Source of the DNA: a bacterium
Lineage (GTDB): Bacteria; Planctomycetota; UBA1135; UBA2386
Direction: 5' to 3'
NCBI GenBank assembly: GCA_011051855.1
Contig: DRKG01000364.1
Coordinates: forward strand, 1 to 9,053
Length of the DNA: 9,053 nucleotides
Shown here: piece after piece, positions 1-5,798 of the stretch
Numbering within the stretch: the stretch's first letter is position 1
How the letters are laid out: each line of letters opens with the position of its first letter
Notes under the pieces: generated by a model
Databases searched by the model: none
The model's input: the letters and a program-made list of their open reading frames with translations, nothing else
Told to the model about the DNA's origin: nothing
Program-made: the position numbers and the translations under genes

Positions 1-1
1 C

Positions 2-181
2 AGCGATCTGCAGGCCGCACTGGCGCAGCTCCCGGATGCCGAACGCGAGACGCTGCTGTTGACGGCCGTGGAGGGCCTCGGCTACCGCGAGGTCGCCCGG
101 ATCCTCGGCTGTTCGCTCGGCACGGTCGCCGCGCGGCGCTGCGCCGCGATCGAGAGACTGCGCGAGAGGTTGTCGCGATGA
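2..181 (+). CDS. ECF-type RNA polymerase sigma factor, C-terminal end (5' truncated by window)
   Basis: Only the last 59 residues are in the window; the gene begins upstream. The visible part is sigma region 4: a short helix (LAQLPDAERETLLL) followed by a helix-turn-helix (GLGYREVARILGCSLGTVAA) and a recognition helix ending IERLRERLSR. This is the layout of ECF sigma factors, in which region 4 binds the -35 promoter element; the E-x-L-x-Y-x-E-V-A-x-I-L core is typical of the family. The stop codon TGA (179-181) overlaps the ATG of the next gene as ATGA, so the two genes are almost certainly co-transcribed and translationally coupled, as is usual for a sigma factor and its cognate regulator. 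Region 2 and the subgroup cannot be judged. A LuxR-type HTH end is the main alternative, but the sequence just before the HTH fits sigma region 4 better. Confidence 0.85.
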   Translation, partial: SDLQAALAQLPDAERETLLLTAVEGLGYREVARILGCSLGTVAARRCAAIERLRERLSR

Positions 182-798
182 AGAAGCATGAAGCACCGAT
201 CCCACTGCGCGGCATCGTCTGCCTACCGCGTTGGTTGATGGCGACCGGCGTCAGCCTGTCCGCCGCCTGCATGTTGGCGGGAGTCTGGTTTCTGGTCGCG
301 GCATGCGTCTGGGCCGAAGGCCCCGACCAGCTCGGGAGTGCCCTCGGTGCCGGCCTCGGCTGTCTGGGCGGCGGCGCCGGCGGCATGTTCGGCACACTCG
401 CCGACTGGTACCGCCGCCTTCCGGCACCGGTCTATCTGCAGCATCTGCGGCACGACGCACCACACCCGCTCTACCGCCGCGCGTTCTGGCCGGCCTTGCT
501 CACACTGCTGGCGTGCCTCGCACTCGCACTCGTCTACGGCTGGTGGCCGTGGGTTTGGGCCCCGCTACAGGCATCCGCCATCCTCGCGTTCGTCGCCGGC
601 ACGGTCGAAGCGACGCGACGCCACGCGACGCGGCGCGCACGGGCGGTGTTTGCGCTCTACGCCGACGGTGCTCTCGACGCCGAAGACACCGCCGCAATCG
701 ACGACGCCCGCCGGCGCGACGAGCGCTTCGACCGCGACGTGCGGGAATACCTGGCGATCGACGGCGAAGTGCGCGCGCTCGTGTCGCCGTCAGAGTGA
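178..798 (+). CDS. four-helix membrane protein, putative anti-sigma factor with C-terminal regulatory tail
   Basis: This 206-residue protein starts within the ATGA overlap with the upstream sigma factor gene. I see four likely membrane helices at about residues 20-45, 52-76 (Gly/Ala-rich), 104-121 and 126-144, with basic residues (RR, RRHATRRAR) at cytoplasmic borders. That places both termini in the cytoplasm. The tail at about 157-202 contains ALYADGALDAEDTAAIDDA, followed by charged helices. Its pattern (a Tyr-x-Asp-Gly-x-Leu turn, then an acidic-start helix) resembles the helical core of anti-sigma domains, where 'L-x-Y-x-D-G-E-L-x-x-x-E' is common. There is no zinc-binding His-x3-Cys-x2-Cys. 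Typical anti-sigma factors carry this domain at the N-terminus before a single helix; here it would be C-terminal. The role as inhibitor of the upstream sigma factor is inferred from gene coupling and this resemblance. It could instead be an unrelated membrane partner. The 3' end overlaps the convergent oxidoreductase gene by 9 bases. Confidence 0.6.
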   Translation: MKKHEAPIPLRGIVCLPRWLMATGVSLSAACMLAGVWFLVAACVWAEGPDQLGSALGAGLGCLGGGAGGMFGTLADWYRRLPAPVYLQHLRHDAPHPLYRRAFWPALLTLLACLALALVYGWWPWVWAPLQASAILAFVAGTVEATRRHATRRARAVFALYADGALDAEDTAAIDDARRRDERFDRDVREYLAIDGEVRALVSPSE

Positions 799-1836
799 TC
801 CCACCGCCAGCACGAGCTTGCCCATCGCCGCCCGCGATTCGAGCAACCGGTGGGCCTCGGCGACTTCCGCCATCGGCAACACCCGGTCGAGCACGGCTCG
901 AAACGTGCCTTGCTCGAACATGCGCAACACCTGCCGCAGGTCGCCCTTGCTGCCCATCGTCGAACCGAGGATCGACAAGCTCTTGAAGAACACCTGATGC
1001 AGCGACACCGCCACGTCGCCGCCCGTCGTTGCACCGCAGGTGACGACCCGACCGCCGCGCGCCAGACACTTCAGCGAACCCGCGAAGGTCGCTTCGCCGA
1101 CGTGTTCGAATACCACCTCGACGCCAGCCTTGCCGGTCAAAGCACGCACCTCGGCGACGAAGTCGGTCGCTTGGTAGTCGATCACCACGTCGGCACCGAG
1201 AGCGCGCACGCGCCGGCATTTTTCGGCGCCGCCCGCGGTCGCGATCACACGCGCACCGAGCGCTTTGCCGATCTGCACCGCCGCCGAACCGACCCCCGAC
1301 AGCCCGGCGTGCACCAACACGGTCTCCCCGGCACGCAGCTCGGCCCGGCGCGCGAGCATGTTCCACGCCGTCTGGAATACCAAGCACACCGACGCCGCCT
1401 GTTCAAAAGCCATCCCAGCCGGCTTGGGGGCGACGTTGGCAGCCGGCACGCACACGTACTCGGCGGCGGTGCCGTCGCGGCCTTCGCCGAGGATCTCGTA
1501 GCGGCGACAAAGGTGATCGCGACCGCTCTGACAGGCTTCGCAAGCTCCGCACGACACCCCGGGGAGGACCACGACCTCGTCGCCTTCACGCACTTGCGCG
1601 ACCTGCCCACCGACCGCATCGACGACCCCACTGCCGTCGCTGCTCGTGACCAACGGCAGCGGGAAGGTGTGCCCCGGCACGCCGCGCCGCACCCAGGTAT
1701 CGAGATGGTTGAGCCCGATCGCCCGCATCCGCAATCGCACCTGACCCGGCGCCGGCGTCGGGATCGGCCGCTCCTCCAGCAGCAACCGGTCCCAACCACC
1801 GTGCTCGCGAACGACGATGCAGCGCATGGATCCCAT
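790..1836 (-). CDS. MDR-superfamily zinc-binding alcohol dehydrogenase/quinone oxidoreductase-like protein
   Basis: This 348-residue medium-chain dehydrogenase/reductase is a cytoplasmic NAD(P)H-dependent enzyme of full family length. The N-terminal GroES-like domain (about 5-130) carries the structural-zinc lobe with Cys96, Cys99, Cys102 and Cys110 in the classic C-x2-C-x2-C-x7-C spacing. The Rossmann nucleotide-binding motif is AGLSGVGSAAVQ (177-188), followed by ALGARVIAT. No acidic residue sits at the end of the second strand, which favours NADP(H), though weakly. The catalytic-zinc ligands of true alcohol dehydrogenases look absent: the usual Cys-His-Thr is LNHLDTW (42-48), and the usual Gly-His-Glu is SSDGSG (65-70). 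It is therefore nearer the zinc-free-catalysis quinone oxidoreductase/enoyl reductase branch, with an added structural zinc. Substrate unknown. Two in-frame ATGs (1836 and 1827) are possible; the second gives 345 residues starting MRCIVV. It lies 18 bases after the sensor kinase gene on the same strand, so it is probably co-transcribed. Confidence 0.88.
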   Translation of the reverse strand: MGSMRCIVVREHGGWDRLLLEERPIPTPAPGQVRLRMRAIGLNHLDTWVRRGVPGHTFPLPLVTSSDGSGVVDAVGGQVAQVREGDEVVVLPGVSCGACEACQSGRDHLCRRYEILGEGRDGTAAEYVCVPAANVAPKPAGMAFEQAASVCLVFQTAWNMLARRAELRAGETVLVHAGLSGVGSAAVQIGKALGARVIATAGGAEKCRRVRALGADVVIDYQATDFVAEVRALTGKAGVEVVFEHVGEATFAGSLKCLARGGRVVTCGATTGGDVAVSLHQVFFKSLSILGSTMGSKGDLRQVLRMFEQGTFRAVLDRVLPMAEVAEAHRLLESRAAMGKLVLAVGSL

Positions 1837-1838
1837 GC
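1824..1838 (-). promoter_or_regulatory. small inverted repeat covering both candidate start codons of the oxidoreductase gene
   Basis: On the minus strand the sequence reads GCATGG-GAT-CCATGC, a perfect 6-base inverted repeat with a 3-base loop. Each arm contains one of the two in-frame ATG codons. In mRNA this could form a short hairpin hiding both starts. Ribosomes terminating at the kinase stop codon 18 bases upstream could open it, which would couple translation of the two genes. The repeat is directly visible; the function is inference and the stem is short. Confidence 0.25.
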
Positions 1839-1854
1839 ACCGCAGTATGCAACG

Positions 1855-4329
1855 TCAACTGCCCAGGCGCACCGTGTCGGCGAGGTCGTCGAGCAGTGCG
1901 CGCACGTCTTCGGCCAGGAACGGCTTCGCCAGCACCCGTTCGACAGCCACCGCCTCGGCACACTGCCGCACGTAGTCGTCGCCGTGGCCGCTCATCAACA
2001 CGGCGCGCAACGGTCGCCCCAGTTCGCGCAGGCGACGCACCACTTCGGTGCCGTCGGCACCCGGCATGGTCAGATCGACGAAGGCGATCACCGGGCGATC
2101 GACGCTCAGGCCGGCCACGAACCGAACCGCCTGCTCGCCATCGGCGAACGCGTGCGAATCGACCCCGAGCCCCTGCAGCAGACTCGTCAAGGCATTGCGC
2201 ACGATCGCCTCGTCGTCGACGATGACGATCTCGGCGTCCACATCCTGCAGCGTGCCAAGCGGAGGCGGCGACGGCGGCGGCGACGGAAGGATCACGGCCT
2301 CCTCGACGATCGGCAGGCGGATGCGGAAGCGGGTCCCGCGCCCGGGTTCGGAGTCGACGTGGATCTCGCCGTCGTGACGCCGCACGCCGCCGAACACGAC
2401 GGCAAGCCCGAGGCCGCGCCCCGGGAACCTGGTGGTGAAGAACGGGTCGAAGATGCGGAGACGCACCTCCTCGTCCATGCCGGCGCCATCGTCTTCGATC
2501 TCCAACTCCGCGACGACGCGGCCGGAGCCATCGTCGGCTTCGACCTCGACCCGCCGGATCGCAATCGCAACGCGGTCGGCACCCGCCTCGTGCGAGTTCT
2601 GCACCAGGTTCAGCAGGATCTGCTCGAACTGGGCCCGGTCCGCGGACACCGCGACCTGCTCCGCAGCCGGCTCCAAGTGGATCGACAGCGAATCCTTCAC
2701 CGAAGCAGCCAGAGTCGGCAGCATCTCACGCACGACTTCGTGCACGTCGAAGGTGGTTCGCTGCAGCGGCGCACCACCCGAATACGACTGCAGTTGGCGA
2801 CACAACCGCGCCCCCTGCTGCCCCGCCGACAGCATCATCTCGGCGAGGTCGCGGCCTTCCTCATCACCGAGACGAGCCCGCAGCAGCTCCGCGCCACCGA
2901 CGATGCTGGTCAGCAGGTTGTTGAAATCGTGCGCGATCCCGGCCGCCAACGTGCCCAGCCCTTCGGTGCGCTCGAGCTGCTGCATGCGCTCTTCCAGGTT
3001 CCGGCGCGCGGCCGTCACTTCCTGTAGTTCCTCGACCTTCTCGGCCAGGATCCGGTTGACCTCGGCCTGCCGGCGGCGAGCACGCCACGAGACCGTCAAC
3101 AAGCTCAACAGCACGATGCCGCCACCGAGCGCGCACCACTTCCACATGGCGCGGGAGAACGCGGTGATCTCGAGTTCCTTCTGCCGCAGTTCGCGCTCGT
3201 AGTCGGCGTTGGCCCGTTCGGCCTCGGCGAGCTTCTCGGTGACGTCGAGGTAGCGCGCCAGTTCGCGCTCCTCTCGGCGCCCCACCGCGAGCAACTCCCG
3301 GTCGAGCTGCTCGGCGAGCTCCGAGTCCCCCTCCTTGACCGCGAGTTGGTAGCGGGTGAACAGCATCTCGGCCTCACTCTGCGACCAGCCGCGCCCGTTC
3401 ATGATCTCCCGCTCCCGCTCGATCCACTCCCGCGCCCGCTTGGTCTCACCGGCCTCGATCGCCATGCGTGCAGCCAGGTCCATCGTCTGGATCAGTCCGG
3501 CTGCCAGGTGTAGGCGGGCGTATTCCCTTCCGGCCTTCTCAAGCAACAGCGCCGCCTGCGCCCGCTGGTCTTCGGCCATGCAGATATCGAACCTCACCAT
3601 ATGCAGCGCCGCCATGCCGCACACATCGCCGAACTCCGCAGCCATGCGTTCGACCTGCTCCAGCTTCCTGCGCGCACCGTCGACGTCGCCGCGCACCATC
3701 AGGCGGTCGACTTCGAGCAGCGTCATCGGGAGCCGCAGATGGGCGACCTCGTCGCCGGCACCGGCCTCCGCGGCCTGCTCCATCAGCCTGCGTACGGGGG
3801 CCAACCCACGGTCGTGCGCCGCGTGGGCGCAGACCATCGCCGCCACGATCCGGTAGTACCAGTCGCCAGCCTGTTCGAACAGCCGCTGGGCCTCGATCGC
3901 GGCGGCCAGTTCATCGGCGTGGCGGCCGGTCACGCAGAACTCGCGGGCCCGCATCAGGTGCGCAAGCCCGTGCACGCCGGGGTCGGCCCCGTCACCGGGG
4001 TCGGCAAAGCGGCTGTGCCAGACCTTCGCCTGGACGGGGCCCTCGCTGAGCGAAAGGGCGAATGCCGCGCTCGCCGCAGCGGCCGCCGCAACGTCGGGGA
4101 CGGAATGCTCGCGAGCCCGCCGCCAGAGGTCCTGTGCGCGGGCCGCCGTCTCACGCAGGTCGACGTTGCGCCACGCATCGATCAGCGCCAACGTCGTCCG
4201 GTACCACGCGACACTGTCCGGTTCGAGCCGCGCGAGCTCCGACTCGAGGCGACGGATGCGGTGCTGCTGGGCGGTCGCCGACGCGAAGGTAGCGAGCACG
4301 CACACGATGGCGAAAAAGGCCCGGCGCAT
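1855..4329 (-). CDS. hybrid sensor histidine kinase with periplasmic helical-repeat sensor and C-terminal receiver domain
   Basis: Starting at the ATG at 4329, this is an 824-residue membrane sensor. Domains in order: a signal peptide at 1-20 (MRRAFFAIVCVLATFASATA, likely cut before QQ); an all-helical, TPR-like extracytoplasmic region at about 21-355; a charged coiled coil at about 359-389; one membrane helix at about 395-416; a second coiled coil at about 420-455; HisKA with the H-box GIAHDFNN (phospho-acceptor His467); and HATPase_c with N-box Asn578 (NLVQNS), G1 DDGAG near 613, F-box FDPFFTTR near 627 and G2 GRGLGLAVVFG near 637. A proline linker (PSPPPSPPP) leads to a receiver domain with Asp705/Asp706, phospho-acceptor Asp752 (FVDLTMPG), Ser780 and Lys802. 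All catalytic residues are present. The ligand is unknown. No DNA-binding response regulator is encoded nearby, so the receiver probably relays phosphate to a distant protein. An upstream TTG (4362) would extend the N-terminus by 11 residues and spoil the signal peptide, so I chose the ATG. Confidence 0.93.
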   Translation of the reverse strand: MRRAFFAIVCVLATFASATAQQHRIRRLESELARLEPDSVAWYRTTLALIDAWRNVDLRETAARAQDLWRRAREHSVPDVAAAAAASAAFALSLSEGPVQAKVWHSRFADPGDGADPGVHGLAHLMRAREFCVTGRHADELAAAIEAQRLFEQAGDWYYRIVAAMVCAHAAHDRGLAPVRRLMEQAAEAGAGDEVAHLRLPMTLLEVDRLMVRGDVDGARRKLEQVERMAAEFGDVCGMAALHMVRFDICMAEDQRAQAALLLEKAGREYARLHLAAGLIQTMDLAARMAIEAGETKRAREWIEREREIMNGRGWSQSEAEMLFTRYQLAVKEGDSELAEQLDRELLAVGRREERELARYLDVTEKLAEAERANADYERELRQKELEITAFSRAMWKWCALGGGIVLLSLLTVSWRARRRQAEVNRILAEKVEELQEVTAARRNLEERMQQLERTEGLGTLAAGIAHDFNNLLTSIVGGAELLRARLGDEEGRDLAEMMLSAGQQGARLCRQLQSYSGGAPLQRTTFDVHEVVREMLPTLAASVKDSLSIHLEPAAEQVAVSADRAQFEQILLNLVQNSHEAGADRVAIAIRRVEVEADDGSGRVVAELEIEDDGAGMDEEVRLRIFDPFFTTRFPGRGLGLAVVFGGVRRHDGEIHVDSEPGRGTRFRIRLPIVEEAVILPSPPPSPPPLGTLQDVDAEIVIVDDEAIVRNALTSLLQGLGVDSHAFADGEQAVRFVAGLSVDRPVIAFVDLTMPGADGTEVVRRLRELGRPLRAVLMSGHGDDYVRQCAEAVAVERVLAKPFLAEDVRALLDDLADTVRLGS

Positions 4330-4337
4330 GGCGGCAA

Positions 4338-4366
4338 AGTATAGCGCCGCGCGCCGACCCAATCAG
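4338..4366 (-). promoter_or_regulatory. possible promoter for the sensor kinase gene
   Basis: On the minus strand a TATACT hexamer (4343-4338), five of six bases matching the -10 consensus, stands out in very GC-rich surroundings. A weak -35 candidate, CTGATT (4366-4361), lies 17 bases upstream and overlaps the stop codon of the small CxxC gene. Initiation about 7 bases past the -10 element would fall within a few bases of the ATG at 4329, giving an almost leaderless transcript. No Shine-Dalgarno sequence precedes that ATG, which fits. The weak -35 element keeps confidence low. Confidence 0.3.
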
Positions 4367-4527
4367 TCCGCCATCGAGGCGTACAGAAACCACGCGTGCT
4401 TCTCGAACATCGTGATCGTCGTGGTCAAGGCATCGACCGACTCGTCGTCCTGGAGCTCGATCGCGAACTGGTCAAACAGGGGCTTGCCGCAAGGCCGACA
4501 CTTGCCCACGGCGGCAGTCGCCGCCAC
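4363..4527 (-). CDS. small CxxC-containing hypothetical protein
   Basis: This open frame ends at TGA (4365-4363). Its last 54 codons look strongly protein-coding: third codon positions are nearly all G or C, arginine is scarce, and the composition is balanced, with an acidic stretch (ELQDDESVDAL) followed by a hydrophobic C-terminus (MFEKHAWFLYASMAD). A GTG at 4527 is preceded on the minus strand by GGAG (4540-4537) at a 9-base spacing, giving 54 residues. A later GTG at 4509 would give 48 residues starting just before GKCRPCGKPLFDQ. The KCRPCGK segment has a single CxxC, perhaps half of a zinc or redox site that would need a dimer. I recognise no family. The frame extends upstream to an ATG at 4680, but that part is antisense to the ferredoxin coding region and is probably not translated. 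It lies 33 bases before the kinase ATG on the same strand. Confidence 0.55.
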   Translation of the reverse strand: MAATAAVGKCRPCGKPLFDQFAIELQDDESVDALTTTITMFEKHAWFLYASMAD

Positions 4528-4542
4528 GATGCGCGACTCCGC

Positions 4543-4764
4543 GTGACCTACACCCCGATCAAGAAGGTTTGGATCGAAGAGGGCTGCATCTCGTGCAAGC
4601 TCTGCTCCGACATCGTGCCGCAGGTGTTCCTGGTCGAGGACGATCGGGACTGCGTGCTGCAACCCGAGGCGACCCGGCACTTCCTGCCGCTCGCCGAGGA
4701 GATCGAGCAGGCCGCCGAAGACTGCCCGGTCGAAGTGATCCAGATCGAGCGCGGCGCAGAGTAG
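4543..4764 (+). CDS. single-cluster [4Fe-4S] ferredoxin
   Basis: With a GTG start at 4543 this is a 73-residue acidic electron carrier, presumably cytoplasmic. Cys15, Cys18 and Cys21 (EEGCISCKLCSD) with Cys61 (EDCPVEVI) give the C-x2-C-x2-C...C-P ligand set of one [4Fe-4S] cluster. The segment from DIVPQVF to DDRDC and the helix before the last cysteine match the monocluster ferredoxin fold. An extra Cys37 is not expected to be a ligand. The frame is open further upstream to an ATG at 4396, but that extension is basic, unlike ferredoxins, and is antisense to the small CxxC gene. GTG-TYTPIKKVWIEEGC is therefore the sensible start, although no Shine-Dalgarno sequence precedes it. Partner enzymes are not visible in the window. 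The gene converges on the LysR-type gene with an 18-base gap. Confidence 0.88.
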   Translation: MTYTPIKKVWIEEGCISCKLCSDIVPQVFLVEDDRDCVLQPEATRHFLPLAEEIEQAAEDCPVEVIQIERGAE

Positions 4765-4782
4765 CAGCCGGCACCCGACAGG

Positions 4783-5688
4783 TCAGCGCGCCGCAAACAT
4801 GCTCGAACGTGCGCCCTCGACGATCTTGACCACACCTGGATGGCGAATGCGCCGTTCGGGCGAAATCGCGTAGTAGCGTTCGCGCACCCGATCGAGCTCG
4901 CCGAGCGCGCGCACGCCGTAGTTGCGACAGATGTGCTCCCTGGCCACCGTCGGCCCGGGGAACACACCGCGGCCCGCCTGGCCGAATACCTTGATCAGCG
5001 CCGCATCCTCGAACTCGCCGACCACCGTCGGCCGCATCCCGACCTCTTCGAACCACAAGTCGAGCGAGTTGCGAATCGCCGAAGTGCGCGACGGCATCAA
5101 GAACGGCGCTCCGGCGAGCGAATGCGGGAATCCGCGGCGGTACTTGCGCGCCAGCGTCGGCGCGGCGAACAACGTCGTCGTCGACTCGCCCATCAGGTGG
5201 TTGAACGCCCGGACATCGAGACTCGGCGCGACCGGGATGTCGGACAGCACCAGATCGAGTTCGTGCACGGCGAGCGCGGCGAACAGCCGGTTGGGCTCCT
5301 CCTCGCGACACTCAAGCACCGAATCCGGATCGGCATCGAACGCCGGCTGCAGCAACTGGAACGCGACCAGCTTGGCCATCACGTCGGCGATGCCGACACG
5401 GAAGCGCCGCGGCCGGTCCACCGAGCGACCGCGCAGCACGTCGACCAACTCACGACCGGTGCGGAAGATCTCTTCGGCGTAGCCCAACACCAGCTCCCCG
5501 GTGCTGGTGAGCTGCAGGTGCCGGCCGCGACGCGTGAACAACGGCCCCCCGATGAACTCCTCCAGCCGCTTCAACTGCATGCTGATCGCCGGCCGACCGA
5601 CGCCGAGCTTGCGACTGGCCGCAGCGATGCCGCCCTCGCGCGCCACGGTCCAGAAGTAGTGCAGGTGGTGGTAGTTGAGCCATTCCAT
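4783..5688 (-). CDS. LysR-type transcriptional regulator, NhaR subfamily
   Basis: From the ATG at 5688 this is a 301-residue cytoplasmic DNA-binding protein, about the length of E. coli NhaR. The start is supported by GAGGAT (AGAGGATCCGCG-ATG on the minus strand); the upstream in-frame extension is arginine-rich and implausible. The winged HTH (about 4-63) begins LNYHHLHYFWTVAREGG, very close to the NhaR opening 'NYNHLYYFWHV'. It continues with a typical LysR helix pair (AAASRKLGVGRPAISMQLKRL) and the wing FTRRGRHLQLTSTGE. The effector domain spans about 94-295. It keeps NhaR-like segments such as VGIADVMAKLV, LDLVLSDIPV, GEFEDAALIKVFG and YYAISPERRIRHP. NhaR activates nhaA in response to sodium and pH in E. 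coli. No antiporter is present here; the divergent partner is a SulP transporter plus carbonic anhydrase, so that operon is the likely target. The actual effector is unknown. Confidence 0.9.
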   Translation of the reverse strand: MEWLNYHHLHYFWTVAREGGIAAASRKLGVGRPAISMQLKRLEEFIGGPLFTRRGRHLQLTSTGELVLGYAEEIFRTGRELVDVLRGRSVDRPRRFRVGIADVMAKLVAFQLLQPAFDADPDSVLECREEEPNRLFAALAVHELDLVLSDIPVAPSLDVRAFNHLMGESTTTLFAAPTLARKYRRGFPHSLAGAPFLMPSRTSAIRNSLDLWFEEVGMRPTVVGEFEDAALIKVFGQAGRGVFPGPTVAREHICRNYGVRALGELDRVRERYYAISPERRIRHPGVVKIVEGARSSMFAAR

Positions 5689-5798
5689 CGCGGATCCTCT
5701 ACCGTCGATCCTATCGACGCTGCTGTTCATTGGAATGTGTGTGGCCGAACAATCGCCGATCGCCGATAACACCGTCGCCCGAACTTGGCCCCTCCTGA
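5689..5798. other. 110-base divergent intergenic region between regulator and transporter genes
   Basis: This is the longest gene-free stretch in the window and must hold promoters for both directions. Besides the dyad at 5704-5718 it has a tandem TCGCCGA-TCGCCGA (5753-5766) and a -10-like GATAAC (5765-5770) towards the SulP gene, but no convincing -35 partner at 17 bases. TTGGAA (5730-5735) is a possible -35 or activator-region element. The SulP start codon is preceded by CCTCCT (5791-5796), the complement of a Shine-Dalgarno sequence rather than one. Translation initiation of the transporter therefore seems not to rely on a classical ribosome site. Confidence 0.5.
5704..5718. promoter_or_regulatory. 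candidate LysR-type operator (T-N11-A dyad) in divergent promoter region
   Basis: The sequence GTCGAT-CCT-ATCGAC is a perfect 6-base inverted repeat with a 3-base centre. It contains T5705-N11-A5717, the standard LysR-family box geometry. It sits 16 to 30 bases upstream of the lysR-type start codon and about 80 bases upstream of the SulP gene start. This position fits autorepression of the regulator and a recognition site for activating the divergent operon. Match to the family rule is directly visible; binding by this protein is inferred. Confidence 0.5.

Noticed and set aside
850..3027. A 725-codon plus-strand open frame opposite the oxidoreductase and the kinase
   Set aside because: It is rich in Arg, His and Gln with no domain I recognise. 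It lies antisense to two genes with complete catalytic motifs; high GC content explains the lack of stops.
4330..4362. TTG start adding 11 residues to the sensor kinase
   Set aside because: The ATG at 4329 gives a textbook signal peptide, and a strong -10-like TATACT lies inside the proposed extension.
4396..4542. Upstream extension of the ferredoxin to the ATG at 4396
   Set aside because: The added residues are unlike ferredoxins, and the opposite strand here has the better coding signal (the small CxxC gene).
4765..4782. Possible bidirectional terminator between ferredoxin and the regulator gene
   Set aside because: The gap is 18 bases and I see no adequate stem-loop or T-tract.
4783..5688. 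Regulator of a Na+/H+ antiporter, as in E. coli nhaA-nhaR
   Set aside because: No antiporter gene is present in the window; the divergent neighbour is a SulP transporter, so an antiporter role is not supported by context.
5753..5766. Tandem TCGCCGA repeat as a variable repeat or CRISPR remnant
   Set aside because: There are only two short copies, no spacers and no cas genes; at most it is part of the promoter region.
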